Origin: Pseudoneurospora amorphoporcata
Taxonomy: Eukaryota > Ascomycota > Sordariomycetes > Sordariales > Sordariaceae
Assembly (NCBI GenBank): GCA_033297205.1
Contig: MU859105.1
Span: 124,001 to 188,000, forward strand
Length of the DNA: 64,000 bases
Direction: 5' to 3'
Part shown: piece after piece, positions 23,456 to 34,571 of the stretch
How the letters are laid out: the number at the start of each line of letters is the position of its first letter
Numbering within the stretch: the stretch's first letter is position 1
The notes under the pieces: generated by a model
What the model was told of the DNA's origin: nothing
The model's input: only the letters and a program-made list of their open reading frames with translations
The model's database searches: none
Made by a program: the position numbers and the translations under genes

Positions 23456-25522
23456 TGTCAGTGTGGTATCACGGTACCGGCGGCGTTCTCGGGAGGGGTT
23501 GATGCCTAGAGTTCCAAGTTAGGATGAAAGCTGCTTCCTGCACGGCACAAACACCTGCCACAAGGAAGGTGCAGATACCGTGATTCAGTCGTGATAATGG
23601 GATCAACAACTGGCACAATGTATCGAATGCTCTTTGGAGGGGTAAACGAAATTAAAGAATTATGAACTGGTGGCCACAGTGATGGAACGTCAAGGGAGGA
23701 CTCAGTAGGGAGGTATAGGGTATATCGACTTGTTGCTATCGCAGAGTGAGATATGGGAGATGGTAGGAGAAAAAAAAAGGAGACAAAGGTACAAGACAAT
23801 AATTCGACGACAATCCGCGGTAAAGGAAGACTCAGAGACAGAACAACGATATCAAATCACTCATCCCAGAAGACATGGAGACATCGGGACGACGGGGACC
23901 TGTCGTAGTCCAGAGCTTCGGGTTCTCTAGAGCAACTTTGATGAACTGGAGCGAGCGTAATCTCCCATCTCATCTCGGCCTTTGGGGTCCTGGTTTCTTG
24001 ATGTGCCTCGCTTCTCCTTGTTGGTCTGGGCGTTGGGTGTGGGTGTAAGTGGCGCGTCACGCGTGGGACGTCATAGCTGAGAAGGGGGTCAATTTAAGAT
24101 GATTAAGTGCTTGCAGCTCAGCTCCTGAGCTAAAGCTTGTTCCTTGCTATAGCTGCACGTGACTTCAAAAGAGCAGTTTGTCCATGCCTGCCCGGTGGAT
24201 GCCGCGCCCAGGAGTTGGACCGAAACTGCGAACGAGTGGACATTTTCAAATTGTGCCCCTGCTTGGCGCCTTTGCTTTTTCTGAACATTTTCATATGCCG
24301 CTTGCCGCGCGCTTGTTGTGCAAGTGTGGAGATGCCCTCATGCTTCTTTGAACCTAACACCAAACCTCCTTCCGCCAACATCGTCTATCTGTCCCATGGT
24401 TCAGCTCTCAGCAGTTTTCCCTATTTTCCAAAAACGCTCAAGTTCTGTCTCTTCGCAATCCATTCCGAACCGGGACGGGACGTTCAACAAAGAACCCACT
24501 ACCGTTCCGGGAGCTTGAGCAATCAAGAAGACAATGGAGCCACGGCAGCGTGCAGCATGTTCTAAATCCTGTTTGCCTTACACATATCAGAGCTGTCATT
24601 CATTTAGCCTGCAGAAGCTGACTGACACTTGCAGACGACAGCGAAAATGCCTTCAGGTTCACTCAGACAACTCAAAGTGAACATTCTATGGTACCAGCTA
24701 GATACCACTCACTGGGTTTTCTTTGTTGTCCAGTTGGGGCCTTTCCCATATTTAGGCCAAGTCGGCCGGTTCTCCGAACATTGAACGTTCCTCAACACGA
24801 GTGTGACGGTCTGATTCAGCCCCAGTTCCGGTGCGGTGTATACGAGATGCGAGTGCCACTTGGGCAACATTGCATGATAGCCAAGGCGTTTTCCCCCTTT
24901 TGAGCGACCTTCGCGAGCTTACAAGTATTTCCTCACACTTCCACGATTGAAGCCACAGAGGAGATACGGTTTATGTGTGGTGTTTGAGTGATGACAAAAG
25001 TTACTCTCATTCTGTGCTCAGTCACAGCTCTCTTACAGAATTGAGCTCTTCGTTGTATTCTTTTTTCCCCCGTGGAGCATGGATGAGCTTTTCTCTTCAG
25101 GGAATCTGGATCTCTCCAAAGACCCCAAAAAGTCTCAATTCATCCACTCAGCCCCAGGTTTTATTGATTCTCGATCCCTGCTCAACGGCACACTCTCCCG
25201 CCTTAGACTTAGCGCCACATCAAATAGGCTAGCCATCTCTGGCCGGTCCCAGGGTCCTGGCCCGATCAGGTCTGGTCCCGGCGTCAGCATGGCTCAGCTG
25301 GCATGTTGGTCTTCAATGTCTGATGCCTGAGTGGAAGTGGTCCAGCCCTGTCGTTACATTCAATATAAGCGCTAGAGGAATGATATCGAAAGTTATATCA
25401 CCGCCATGGCCCCCTTCGTCTTTCTTCACAGTCGTGTCTTCTGGCTTCGTGTACATACCTATCCCAGGATTATCTCCCCACGGTGACACTATCCTAGAGC
25501 CAAAAGAAACGATTCCGAACAA
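23456..25522. other. Divergent intergenic region, hda-4 / GPI protein
   Basis: This 2.1 kb separates divergent starts. The part next to hda-4 (to about 24060) is a plausible long leader. No frame longer than about 170 codons is open, and the longest on the minus strand overlaps the start of the next gene in antisense. No RNA gene or repeat was seen. Confidence 0.5.
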
Positions 25523-26581
25523 ATGGCTTCCAAGTACCTCTCGCCTCTCCTCCTGGCCGGTAGTGCCGCGGCCTTCCAGTTCCACGGCAATCTCAACCGC
25601 CTCGCGGCGAACAACGCGGTCAACGCGGTTGCGACAACAGATGCCGGATTCAAGGCGTGTGCCGCCGTCAGCTCCGTGGTGATGTCCTGTTCCGCGGCCG
25701 GATCCGTCGCCGAGAACGTCCCCGAGGCATCCCAGGCGGCTTGTGTCTGCTGCCAGGGCAACAATGAGCTGGACCCAGTGTACTCGAGCTGCGCCGCTTA
25801 TGTCAATACCGCGCTTCAAGACCCATCCTTGGCTGCAGGTATGAATCCCTCTTCCTCATAGCTACGCAAAGTCCCGTACCCTAACACCTTTCCAAGTATA
25901 TGGCGCCGTCTACACCGTCTGCGCCAGCTATAGGTGCGGAGCCGCGGCCGCGCCCACAACAACAGAGCCGCCAACCACCGTGGCCACTACCATCCGCGCC
26001 ACTATCACCTCTGCCCCTGTGGTTCCCGCGGCCTGCTCTTCTGTCGTTTCCATCGCCAGCCGCTGCGCTGCCGGCGCCGAGGATAAGGTCCTCTCATGCC
26101 TGTGCCATGACACCTCGGGCAAGACCAACACTCAAGTTCAGAACTGGGCTAGCAGCTGTCTTCCTTGGGCAAAGTCGAACTCTCCTGAGGATGTTACTGG
26201 TACGTTACCTAACCGTTCAAACCTCCATACAGAACTAGTTACTTAACACTTTTTTGTTATGTAGTGGTCGAAGCCCTCGAAACCATCTGCGCCGCCGGCG
26301 CCGGCGCCAGTTCTCTCTCCGCCAAAGCCACCGAGAGCTCCGGCGACGAATCAAGTGTTACCAACCGCCCTGCCTTCGGTTTGCCTACCGGTACTGCTAG
26401 CAGCCGTGATGATGATGTGACGACTTCCGCCACTCAGACGAGAATTGTGGAGACGGAGGCGCCGGCTGTTTCGTCGAGCAGGTCGAGCGCGGCGGGTGGT
26501 TTGGTTCAGCAGCCGTTGGGAGGAGTGGCGGCGTGGGTTGTTAATGGGTTGGTTGCTGTTGCTGGGTATTTGGTCGTTTAA
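25523..26581 (+). CDS. GPI-anchored cysteine-rich cell-surface protein
   Basis: This is a secreted protein of unknown function, 311 aa. Exons are 25523-25838, 25897-26199 and 26265-26581, with introns of 58 and 65 nt. A signal peptide (MASKYLSPLLLAGSAAAF) starts the chain. Two Cys-rich modules follow at about residues 40-120 and 150-220, separated by a Thr/Pro linker (APTTTEPPTTVATTI). Each has a C...C...CxC(C)...C...C arrangement and ends in a similar TVCA or TICA motif, which suggests internal duplication. After them comes a Ser/Thr-rich stalk and a hydrophobic C-terminal end (GGVAAWVVNGLVAVAGYLVV), typical of a GPI attachment signal. The spacing does not fit the CFEM consensus well. I infer a location in the wall or plasma membrane; no enzyme motif is visible. 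Confidence 0.8.
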
Positions 26582-27754
26582 GGGGAAGGACGTTGGGTGG
26601 GTGGTCGAGGGGGCTAAGATCCGGCTGAATGGGATATGTGAATAATGATAATGAGTTTCGAGAGTTTGGCTGCCACAAGGTGGTTGGGAGGGTTATCTTC
26701 GTGGTGGACTTCTGTGTCAAAAGAGTTTGGCGTTAGAGTCTGCTTGGATACCAAAGATGAAGACAATTCAATGTGATATTGACCCAACTACGTCGACATA
26801 ATACACGGAAAAGGGAAATATCGCGATACCACTCACTTTCGCAAGGGGGACCTTCATATATCTTCTGATCTGATATTCAATTCTTGCGGTATCAGGAAGC
26901 GAATGTCGGCTACATTGATGCTCTGCTTTTGGGATTACGATCCGTACGGTACGGTACCTACAAGCCCGCCTTTTCCTCCCATCCATTTCATCCCGTCTCC
27001 CGTCTCTGCCCCTTCACCTCGCCAACCCACCCGCACTATATAAGGTCCGGCACCAAGCTCATAATTTCAGAGCGGTCCAATTGGCCAAATGGCCGAACGG
27101 TTCCGTTTATGAAAACATTGCCGGGAGCGCGGTATCCCGTGGGACAGTTTTCATAGGTTTCGCAGCTGGAGCATGGTGGTTCGGTCCCCCAAGTCTCACT
27201 GGGCGAACTGAGCTTTTTGCCCCATTTTTTAATACCTTTGATTGGGGTCGAAAATTGTGTGGATGTGTTCTTTTCATGTTTCTTTTCCGTTTGCACTTAT
27301 TTTCGAGCGAGACTTCTTCAAATGTCTTGATTGTTTGTCGACCAAAAAGGTCCTGGTTCTGTTCGCAAGTGACGAGGCGATTGCGACTAAAGCAGCAACA
27401 CACCTTTTCTCCGTGCACATTCATTGTATGTCCCATGGTTGTGCGGCTCTATGAGACAAGGAACGAAACCACGATCAACGCCAGTGCTTTTGCTTGAGGC
27501 TTGGTATGCAGTGCGAAAATGTCCTGTCGTTTCTAGGCGTGCCCCTTTCACTCATGAATACTTGCAAAGTTCGAATCGATCGTCGAGAAATTCGAAAATT
27601 GAACCATTGAAATATTATGTCCCGTACGCCAGCTAATATTAACCTCCATAAGCTCTAAAAACACCGCTAAATCACCGATTTTGATTGCAAACCCATAATC
27701 CCACAACATCCATAACCAATCACCCACGCGGTTTTCAACCCCCAACTCCCGCAC
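26582..27754. other. Convergent spacer with nested inverted repeat
   Basis: This 1.2 kb lies between two 3' ends. It holds a nested inverted repeat at 27108-27155 (listed separately) and a CT-rich stretch before it. No coding frame is convincing. Confidence 0.55.
27108..27155. repeat. Nested inverted repeat (potential hairpin)
   Basis: Outer 9-bp arms TATGAAAAC (27108-27116) and GTTTTCATA (27147-27155) enclose inner 5-bp arms CGGGA (27122-27126) and TCCCG (27135-27139). Both pairs are perfect. The role is unknown, and chance cannot be excluded. Confidence 0.7.
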
Positions 27755-28753
27755 TCATACACAAGCCACAAACGATGAAGTATGATTCTGCCATGGGGCC
27801 TGATGCTGGTGAGGACTGTGATGATGATGATGAACCTTGGTCTTCGGTATCAGCGCCAGCTCATCCCCGCCGTTTCGCCCCGCCGGTGCATGATCCAGAA
27901 AGCAGTCAAAATGCTGTTGTTGGTGAGCCCTATGATCGTTTCTGTTTCCACCACTCTCCTCAAACCATGTAGTAACTCCCACCCCGACCTCATGGGTGAA
28001 CGAAGCGCTTACGTTCTCCATTAAGCGCATGATTTCTTCTTTGCTTTCGGTGGGGTCGATGAATTCGATTTGATCACCTTCTTCCTCTTCCTCCAGTTCT
28101 TCCATTGCTGTGTCGCCCAGTATTGTCGTTGTGGTACTCGTGGTGGTACTCGTGGTATTATCCAAAATCAAAAATGCCCTCTCCAACTTGGGAAAGCTCC
28201 TAATCAAACAAAACTTGCTATACGTCTCCCACGGCCTCCTGATCTCCGGTCTGACATGATCGATCGCCAGATTCTTCACCAACTCTGTAGTGTTGAGGAC
28301 GTACTGGCCAAAATCCCGCGCCGTCTCGCTGTAGCCCATGGACATGATCCTCCGCTGCCTGTCCTTCTGTTCTTGTTCAAGTCTACGTCCTCCTTTTTGG
28401 GCATGATGATGAAAATCCTCTTCCTCTTCGTAATATCGCGGTACGTAGAGGATGTCTAGTTCGGGAGCAAAGTAGATGGACCCAGAAGGATGGGTGCGCG
28501 TCCCGAAAGCTTTGGCGTAAATGCGCGAGAGCGCTTCATGGCGGGATTCTCGGCAGACGGAGAGGATGACGGGCGGCTTGGAGGGGGTGAAGCACCGGTC
28601 TTGGGAGGGGCAGTAGTGGATCTCGAGGATGCGAGGGTGACAGGAGGCTTGCCAGATGGCGAGGCGGAGTTCCGCGGGGAGAAGGGGGAAGAGGGTGAAG
28701 GTCCTTGACGTGGAGGTGGGATTACTGGGAGTGAGTTCGTCCATGGTAAGCAT
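27755..28753 (-). CDS. 2EXR-domain protein
   Basis: This single-exon gene of 332 aa belongs to the large fungal 2EXR family, whose function is unknown. The signature FTLFPLLPAELRLAIWQASC is at residues 19-38. It is followed by the paired motif PPVILSVCRESRHEALSRIY, usual for the family, and by YFAPELDILYVPR. The C-terminal part contains an acidic run (EELEEEEEGD), a Thr/Ser repeat and a His/Gln-rich tail. A second in-frame ATG sits at codon 4 (MDELTP), so the exact start is open. It is convergent with the GPI protein gene and divergent from the queuine transferase gene. Confidence 0.85.
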   Translation of the reverse strand: MLTMDELTPSNPTSTSRTFTLFPLLPAELRLAIWQASCHPRILEIHYCPSQDRCFTPSKPPVILSVCRESRHEALSRIYAKAFGTRTHPSGSIYFAPELDILYVPRYYEEEEDFHHHAQKGGRRLEQEQKDRQRRIMSMGYSETARDFGQYVLNTTELVKNLAIDHVRPEIRRPWETYSKFCLIRSFPKLERAFLILDNTTSTTTSTTTTILGDTAMEELEEEEEGDQIEFIDPTESKEEIMRLMENVSASFTHEVGVGVTTWFEESGGNRNDHRAHQQQHFDCFLDHAPAGRNGGDELALIPKTKVHHHHHSPHQHQAPWQNHTSSFVACV

Positions 28754-30033
28754 TGTGACTCAGGTCGGATATGAGGTGTGGTTGTCCGGCTGTTTCGAGT
28801 CTTATTGCATCACTGAGTAGGGTGGTATGGTAAGGCTTGTGGTGATGATGTGGAACAAACAGGTGGTAGAGAGACAAATTTCTGAACAAGAGAAGTGGAA
28901 GAGGGAGATGGCAGGTTATGTAGTAGAGAACGGAGCAGCGTCAACCCATGGAAGATGTGGCCAGCACGGGACTCGAAAGCTAAAACTGACAACACACTAT
29001 CAAAACAAAACCTTTTCGTTCTAGAAAAAGGATTTGTGGGGATTGTATCCGGGGTATTCTCGTCTATACCGTTTAGTGCTTGAGTCAATGGATATCGCCA
29101 GGGTTGGTCATGGACGCAGCCGAGGCCGGAGTGATGAAGAGGTGAGCAATGAGACGGGCAGTCCGGGCTTTAGACAACAAAGGGCGTCTGGGTATTATAG
29201 ACGGTTCCATTGTTTGGCTATGCCACGGCCAATTCGCTTGAGGCCCTGCGCTGTGACGGTGAGGACGGCCCAACAACACACTGACTGGGACTTTGTTCCT
29301 TCGATGACCTCAGGTCCATGTGTACGCCGCACTGATCAGCATTGAAACACATCATCGCCGCCCATTGCCGTTGTCCAAACTGTTGGCGTGAATGAGATGA
29401 CAGTATCAAACACAGTACTCTTCTCACTTATCTCGGTCATTCGGGATGAAGATAGCATCCTGCTGTGCGCCCGTCCCTCGAATCCAACCGCGACAGAGGA
29501 ACAGACAAGCCCGGCCGTGCATCGGAATTGCATCTTTCCATGCGTCGAGTCTAGTGCACACACGGGAATGCGAGATGAAGGGAAGAAGCGCTTTGTGCGT
29601 TGGGGAGTGGAAAATTCAGCAAAAGGCCGCATGTGGTCCAAAGTCGTATGACAGTTGAGAATGCCAAGAAATGGCCGTTGTCTGATGTCGTAAACAAGAA
29701 GTCCAGGCCTCCAGGGGCTTCAAAGTTCCCACCTTGATTCATCGCAAAATCGCAAAGTGGGGCACCCTTCAGCAGCGCGGAACGATGCCTGGGTGGCAGG
29801 CCTGGACCCTGAAGACAAGGCGGGTTGGCGGGGAACGTCGATCCATGCCCGACCAAACTCGACTGCAAGTTGTCAAGGGCGGGGTGGGTGGGTAGAGTGG
29901 GGTTGGGCCATTGGTCCCATGTTTTTTCTCCAATTTGATGCGTGTGCAATGCAAGGCTCCCGTCCAACAGTTCTCTGCATCGCGAGGGACCTGAGCTGCC
30001 TGTGCGTTTTAGTCCTCCTCCTCGCTGCCAAGA
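28754..30033. other. Divergent intergenic region, 2EXR gene / queuine transferase
   Basis: This 1.3 kb between divergent starts must contain both promoters. Only short frames are seen, with no preferred codon use. Confidence 0.5.
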
Positions 30034-31537
30034 ATGTCGATAGTCCAAAGGATGGCTTCAAACAAGGCTTCCTCGGCTGCGCTCACTTTTGAGCTGATCG
30101 CCAAATGCTCCGTAAGTGGAAGCCCGTCTGTTCCTTTTCTGGACCCCGAAGCCTGGGAGTGAAAGTCTCCATACGGCTGGATATCAAGTCCCGTTGGTAT
30201 AAGTGGGATCTGGATCCGGTTCCGCACCCGTCGCAAAGCTGTCGCCATCACGAACCCCAAAGGATGCCTGTGACTAACGTTACCACATACATTTGGACCT
30301 AGACAACAAGGGCTCGCGCTTCCATCCTGACTCTTCCCCATGGACCCGTCAACCTCCCCATCTTCATGCCAGTGGCTACGCAGGCCTCCCTCAAGGGCAT
30401 CACCCCCGAGCAGCTTGAGAGCACAGGATGTCGCCTTTGCCTCAATAATACCTACCATCTAGGATTGAAGCCTGGTCAGGAGGTTCTCGATGCTGTTGGC
30501 GGCGCTCACAAACTCCAGGGCTGGAAGCACAACCTATTAACTGACAGTGGAGGGTATGCGCCTCGTTGTAATCAATGCCCGAGTGCCGGCGCCTTGCTAA
30601 TCTGGCCTTTTTCTCCAGTTTCCAAATGGTCTCTCTCCTCAAGCTCGCCAAGGTTACCGAAGAAGGAGTTCGTTTCCTCTCCCCCCACGATGGGTCGCCC
30701 ATGCTCCTAACCCCCGAACACTCGATGAGCCTTCAGAACTCGATCGGATCCGACATCATGATGCAGCTTGACGACGTCTTGGTGACCACCCACCCGGACA
30801 AGGCCCGTATGCGCGAGGCCATGGAGCGCAGTGTACGCTGGCTGGATCGCTGCATCAAGGCTCACAAGCATCCCGACCGCCAAAATCTGTTTTGCATCAT
30901 TCAGGGTGGTTTGGACTTGGAGATGCGCAGGGAGTGCTGCCGCGAAATGGTGGCCCGCGACACCCCAGGCATTGCTATCGGAGGTCTTAGTGGTGGTGAG
31001 GCCAAGGATGACTTCTGCAAGGTCGTGGCCACATGCACAGAGCTGCTCCCCGAGTTGAAGCCTCGCTATGTTATGGGTATTGGCTACCCCGAAGACCTGG
31101 TCGTCAGCACTGCTTTGGGAGCCGATATGTTCGATTGTGTCTGGCCCACTCGTACGGCGCGGTTTGGCAATGCCATCACGAAGCACGGCGTGCTCAACAT
31201 GAAGAAGGAACAATATGCCAAGGACTTTGGGCCGATCGAGGACGGTTGTGGGTGCCCATGCTGCAGGCCTGTTGACCAAGAGGGAGCCATTGGCGTCACC
31301 AGGGCGTTTGTGCATCACAATTCGGCCAAGGAAACGGTTGCAGCACACCTGCTAACCATACACAACGTGTGGTATCAGCTGCATCTCATGGGAGGTGCCA
31401 GGGACGCCATCATTGCCGACAAGTTCCCGGCCTTTGTTAAGGAGTTCTTCAGCAACCTATACCCAGATAGAAAGAGCTACCCGTCCTGGGCTGTAAACGC
31501 TCTGAAGACCGTAGGTATTGACTTGTTTGAAAGCTGA
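30034..31537 (+). CDS. Queuine tRNA-ribosyltransferase catalytic subunit
   Basis: The enzyme exchanges guanine 34 for queuine in tRNAs with GUN anticodons; in eukaryotes it works as a heterodimer with an accessory homologue. Exons are 30034-30111, 30303-30553 and 30619-31537, with introns of 191 and 65 nt, giving 415 aa. The N-terminus reads ALTFELIAKCS joined to TTRARASILTLPHGP across intron 1. The substrate-binding motif TDSGGFQMVSL contains Asp107. The conserved DMFDC motif lies at residues 279-283. The zinc site is Cys320, Cys322 and Cys325 with a His in FVHHN (342/343). All key residues are intact. A second ATG at codon 7 (MASNK) could be the start. Budding yeast lacks this gene, so its presence marks a fungus able to use queuine. 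Confidence 0.92.
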
Positions 31538-31945
31538 GGCCGGTTGGAACTTGGTTCAAACTCTCCACACTTTATTGCTGTTTACTTGCACGTATCATGA
31601 GTGATTGTCTAAGCAAAGCTGCTTGTGTACCTACCTGCTGGCTGAGCGTAGTGTTGTATCTTGGTACTTGTACGTTTGAAGATTCAGGGTTAGGGCTCTT
31701 GATGATTGCTTGGCGTTTATTTCACGGCCCCCGCTTGTGCCGGCCGAGCATGGCAGCAGCAACTCGGCCCGCCTGGCCAATGCGCCAATATGCGCATGCG
31801 ACTGAGCAACAGAAACGTCCGAGCTTTGAATTTTCGCGGACTTTTGAGTCCTCCATCACGCCGATCAACGTCCCCACGAGCCGCGCCGAACCTCGACGCC
31901 CGTCAACCGAAGCCACCGGCATCTCGACGGCACCTCCAATACACG
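31538..31945. other. Spacer between queuine transferase and mrp51
   Basis: This should hold the 3' UTR of the first gene and the leader of the second. The mrp51 frame stays open upstream and has in-frame ATGs at 31790 and 31796, so part of this may be coding. Confidence 0.5.
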
Positions 31946-33361
31946 ATGGCTTCCTCCCGGAGTTTGTCGCCCGGAGGCGCGCTCCTCCGTACCTCGCGCA
32001 TGTTCTCGCTACCTCAGCCGATTCCCCCTCCGCCCAGCAACAAGCTTTCGCTGTTCAACGACAAACCACCCACCGAAGCGTATCCGACTCAGCAGGTCCT
32101 AACCACCTTCGAATCTTCCCGCTCTCGTGGAGATTGGGGTCTGAAGCGCCCGCTTCCCCTCAGGTTAACAACCACCAGCACGTATGGCATGGTCAAGGTC
32201 AAGGAGATGGACTCGATCGAAGCGATTACCGACTTCTCCTCCGGCACCCAGCACGGCCTTACGCTCAAGAAGTTCCAAGCCCTGAACATCCCCATCAGCA
32301 CACCATCCGAAATCAGCGATCCTTCCCGACTTTTCCGCCCCGTCCAGCGGTCCGTCTTCGAGGCCGACACCGATGTTACCGCCTTCAGCCCAGACGAGCA
32401 AATCCAAGAAGCCGAAAAGAGGTGGAAGTTCAGCGGTCCTTGGCTGGCCGGCATGACCCCCGGCGAGTTCAAGGAGTACCTCGCCAAGACCGTCAGACCC
32501 AAGCGCAACGAGTTCCGTAAATTCATTCAGAACAAGCTTGCGGCTCAGAAGACGGAGGCCGCGAACAGGGAGCTGCAGGAGACGGCTGCTCTGAGGGGCG
32601 ATGCGGTTGCGGAGACACAGGAGCCTTTCAAGCCGGAGTCCATTTCGGACGAGGAGGTGACCGAGTACCTGCGCCGCCTGCGCAACGATAACCAGGTGCT
32701 TTACGATTTGGTCGGCCAGTTCTTGGATCTCGCGCCACTCAAGCCTCCTCAGGCTGCTGAAGCGCGCCACCAGAACCCCTTGATCATCAGCCTGCGCGCA
32801 ACCGACAGCCCGTACGGTGGACGCGGTCCTCCCATCACCCACCCCTCGGCCGGTATTTCATACCTCCGTACCGCAGCCTACCTTGACAACCACCCGATTT
32901 ACGGACCGCAAAAGAGCCACCCCCCCGTCCAGGCTAGAGTGCTCAAGCCGCGCAGGGGAGGCCTTGGACAGGATGCCAAGGTTGGTGTTGCTGGCTTCGT
33001 CGCTGATGGACCACTTGGCACAGGCCACAGCAACATGAAGGGCAACACCATTACCGAGAAGTTCGATCCCTCCATTGAGGGCGGTGCCAAGCTTTGGGTC
33101 AACGTTGAGAAGGCGACGGTCGACTCGACTGGCCGGGTACAGCTGACTGTCAACGATGCCAAGGCCACGGATATTCTCATCGCCAAAGAGTTGATCGGCG
33201 AGACCGACGAGCCCATCTTCGGTTCTTCTCCCAAGCGCCAGGAAAAGCAATTCAAGAGAGTTACTATGACTGCTGCTAGGATTAGGAAAAAGTACGAGGA
33301 CTCTGACTCGCCCTCATCCCCCCCTACCATGTCGGGCTCGTCTGGATATGGTTTCCCGTAA
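31946..33361 (+). CDS. mrp51: Mitochondrial small-subunit ribosomal protein Mrp51 (bS1m)
   Basis: Mrp51 belongs to the small subunit of fungal mitochondrial ribosomes and in yeast helps translate mitochondrial mRNAs with particular leaders. From the ATG at 31946 the product is 471 aa without introns. The start MASSRSLSPGGALLRTSRMF followed by SLPQPIPPP matches the fungal Mrp51 N-terminus. The motifs RSRGDWGLKRPLPL and DFSSGTQHGLTLKKF are characteristic of the family. The frame is open further upstream with ATGs at 31790 and 31796, which would add about 50 Arg-rich residues that could serve as a presequence. An AATAAA lies about 200 nt after the stop. It sits in a same-strand run with the queuine transferase and eS17 genes. 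Confidence 0.87.
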   Translation: MASSRSLSPGGALLRTSRMFSLPQPIPPPPSNKLSLFNDKPPTEAYPTQQVLTTFESSRSRGDWGLKRPLPLRLTTTSTYGMVKVKEMDSIEAITDFSSGTQHGLTLKKFQALNIPISTPSEISDPSRLFRPVQRSVFEADTDVTAFSPDEQIQEAEKRWKFSGPWLAGMTPGEFKEYLAKTVRPKRNEFRKFIQNKLAAQKTEAANRELQETAALRGDAVAETQEPFKPESISDEEVTEYLRRLRNDNQVLYDLVGQFLDLAPLKPPQAAEARHQNPLIISLRATDSPYGGRGPPITHPSAGISYLRTAAYLDNHPIYGPQKSHPPVQARVLKPRRGGLGQDAKVGVAGFVADGPLGTGHSNMKGNTITEKFDPSIEGGAKLWVNVEKATVDSTGRVQLTVNDAKATDILIAKELIGETDEPIFGSSPKRQEKQFKRVTMTAARIRKKYEDSDSPSSPPTMSGSSGYGFP

Positions 33362-33951
33362 ACCGGTCGATAAGCAGAAGTGGGAACACGAACGCTTTGC
33401 GGCGGGCAGTCAATGATATACCCATAACCTGGCAAGAACTACTGAAAGGATGCGGTCGGGGTATTTGTACGATGTAGATGCGGATGTTTGATGAGAATAC
33501 GTACCATCCCTCGCAGGCCAGTCATAAACTGGCATTCACTTGTAACATTCCAAATGTGTAAAAAATAAAGCGATCATGAAGACCTCAGTGATTGAATCCG
33601 TGGGCATTTACCTAGCCAAAGCAATCTAGGAGAGTGAGGCGTCGTCTAGGGGTAAATGAGTATTTTAGCGGAGGCATCTGATTCGATTCAGGGGCCGGCA
33701 CTGGATGTAAACAATGGGGGTCACGTGCCGAGCGGGCCAACACCAGCCACATCCAGTTCCAGCCACATTGAGGCTTAAGTGCGTGCCCTAACATCCAAAC
33801 CTGGGCGTGCACTGACCCCACAACCCGCCCGACTCGGATATTGCCAGACCAAAAAAGTTCGACATCGTGTTTGTTCACGTCTTCTTGTCCTTGACAACGT
33901 AACCCGTCAACTCCCCTCCTTCAGCAGCAAAGCAGCAGCAAAGCCGGCAAA
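33362..33951 (+). promoter_or_regulatory. Promoter region of crp-3
   Basis: The 590-bp spacer before the ribosomal protein gene holds the mrp51 3' end, with a possible poly(A) signal AATAAA at 33564-33569. Closer to crp-3 there is a CACGTG palindrome at 33722-33727. The final 100 bases before the ATG are pyrimidine- and CAGCAG-rich. Involvement of the CACGTG site in ribosomal gene control is only an inference. Confidence 0.45.
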
Positions 33952-34571
33952 ATGGGTCGCGTTCGTACCAAGACTGTCAAGAAGTCCGCCAAGGTCATCA
34001 TTGAGCGGTACTACCCCAAGTTGACTCTCGACTTCGAGACCAACAAGCGCATCTGCGATGAGATCGCCATCATTGCCTCCAAGCGCCTTCGCAACAAGGT
34101 GCGTTTTTCACGAACTGGAAGAGGGTCTGGAGATGGGCCCAGGAAGGGGAACAATGGGGTGGCCATGCTAACATGCTCGACCACCACAGATTGCCGGCTA
34201 CACCACCCACTTGATGAAGCGTATCCAGCGTGGCCCCGTCCGCGGTATCTCCTTCAAGCTGCAGGAGGAGGAGCGTGAGCGCAAGGATCAGTACGTTCCC
34301 GAGGTCTCCGCTCTCGACTTCACCCAGAACTCCGAGAGCGGTCAGCTCGATGTCGACACCGAGACCAAGGACCTCCTCAAGCACCTCGGCGTAAGTTACC
34401 AAAATACCATCAGCAGTGGCGCGTAAGCAAGCCGCGGTAAGGATATAATATGTCTAACTATTTCTCCTTGGACAGTTCGACTCCATCCCCGTCAACGTCA
34501 TCCCCGTCACCCAGGCCCAGCCTGTCGAGCGCGGCCGCCGTTTCGGTGGTGACCGTCCTCGCCGCGACTAA
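33952..34571 (+). CDS. crp-3: 40S ribosomal protein eS17 (S17)
   Basis: This protein is part of the small cytosolic ribosomal subunit. Exons are 33952-34098, 34190-34390 and 34476-34571, with introns of 91 and 85 nt, giving 147 codons before the stop, the usual length. The start MGRVRTKTVKKSAKVIIERY is nearly invariant in eukaryotes. The stretch IAGYTTHLMKRIQRGPVRGI after intron 1 and the C-terminal FDSIPVNVIPVTQ also match. Codon use is strongly biased to C-ending codons, as expected for a highly expressed gene. Both introns fall between codons (phase 0). The Neurospora gene name is crp-3. Confidence 0.96.

Noticed and set aside
25523..26581. CFEM domain assignment for the GPI protein
   Set aside because: The number and spacing of cysteines do not fit the eight-Cys CFEM consensus.
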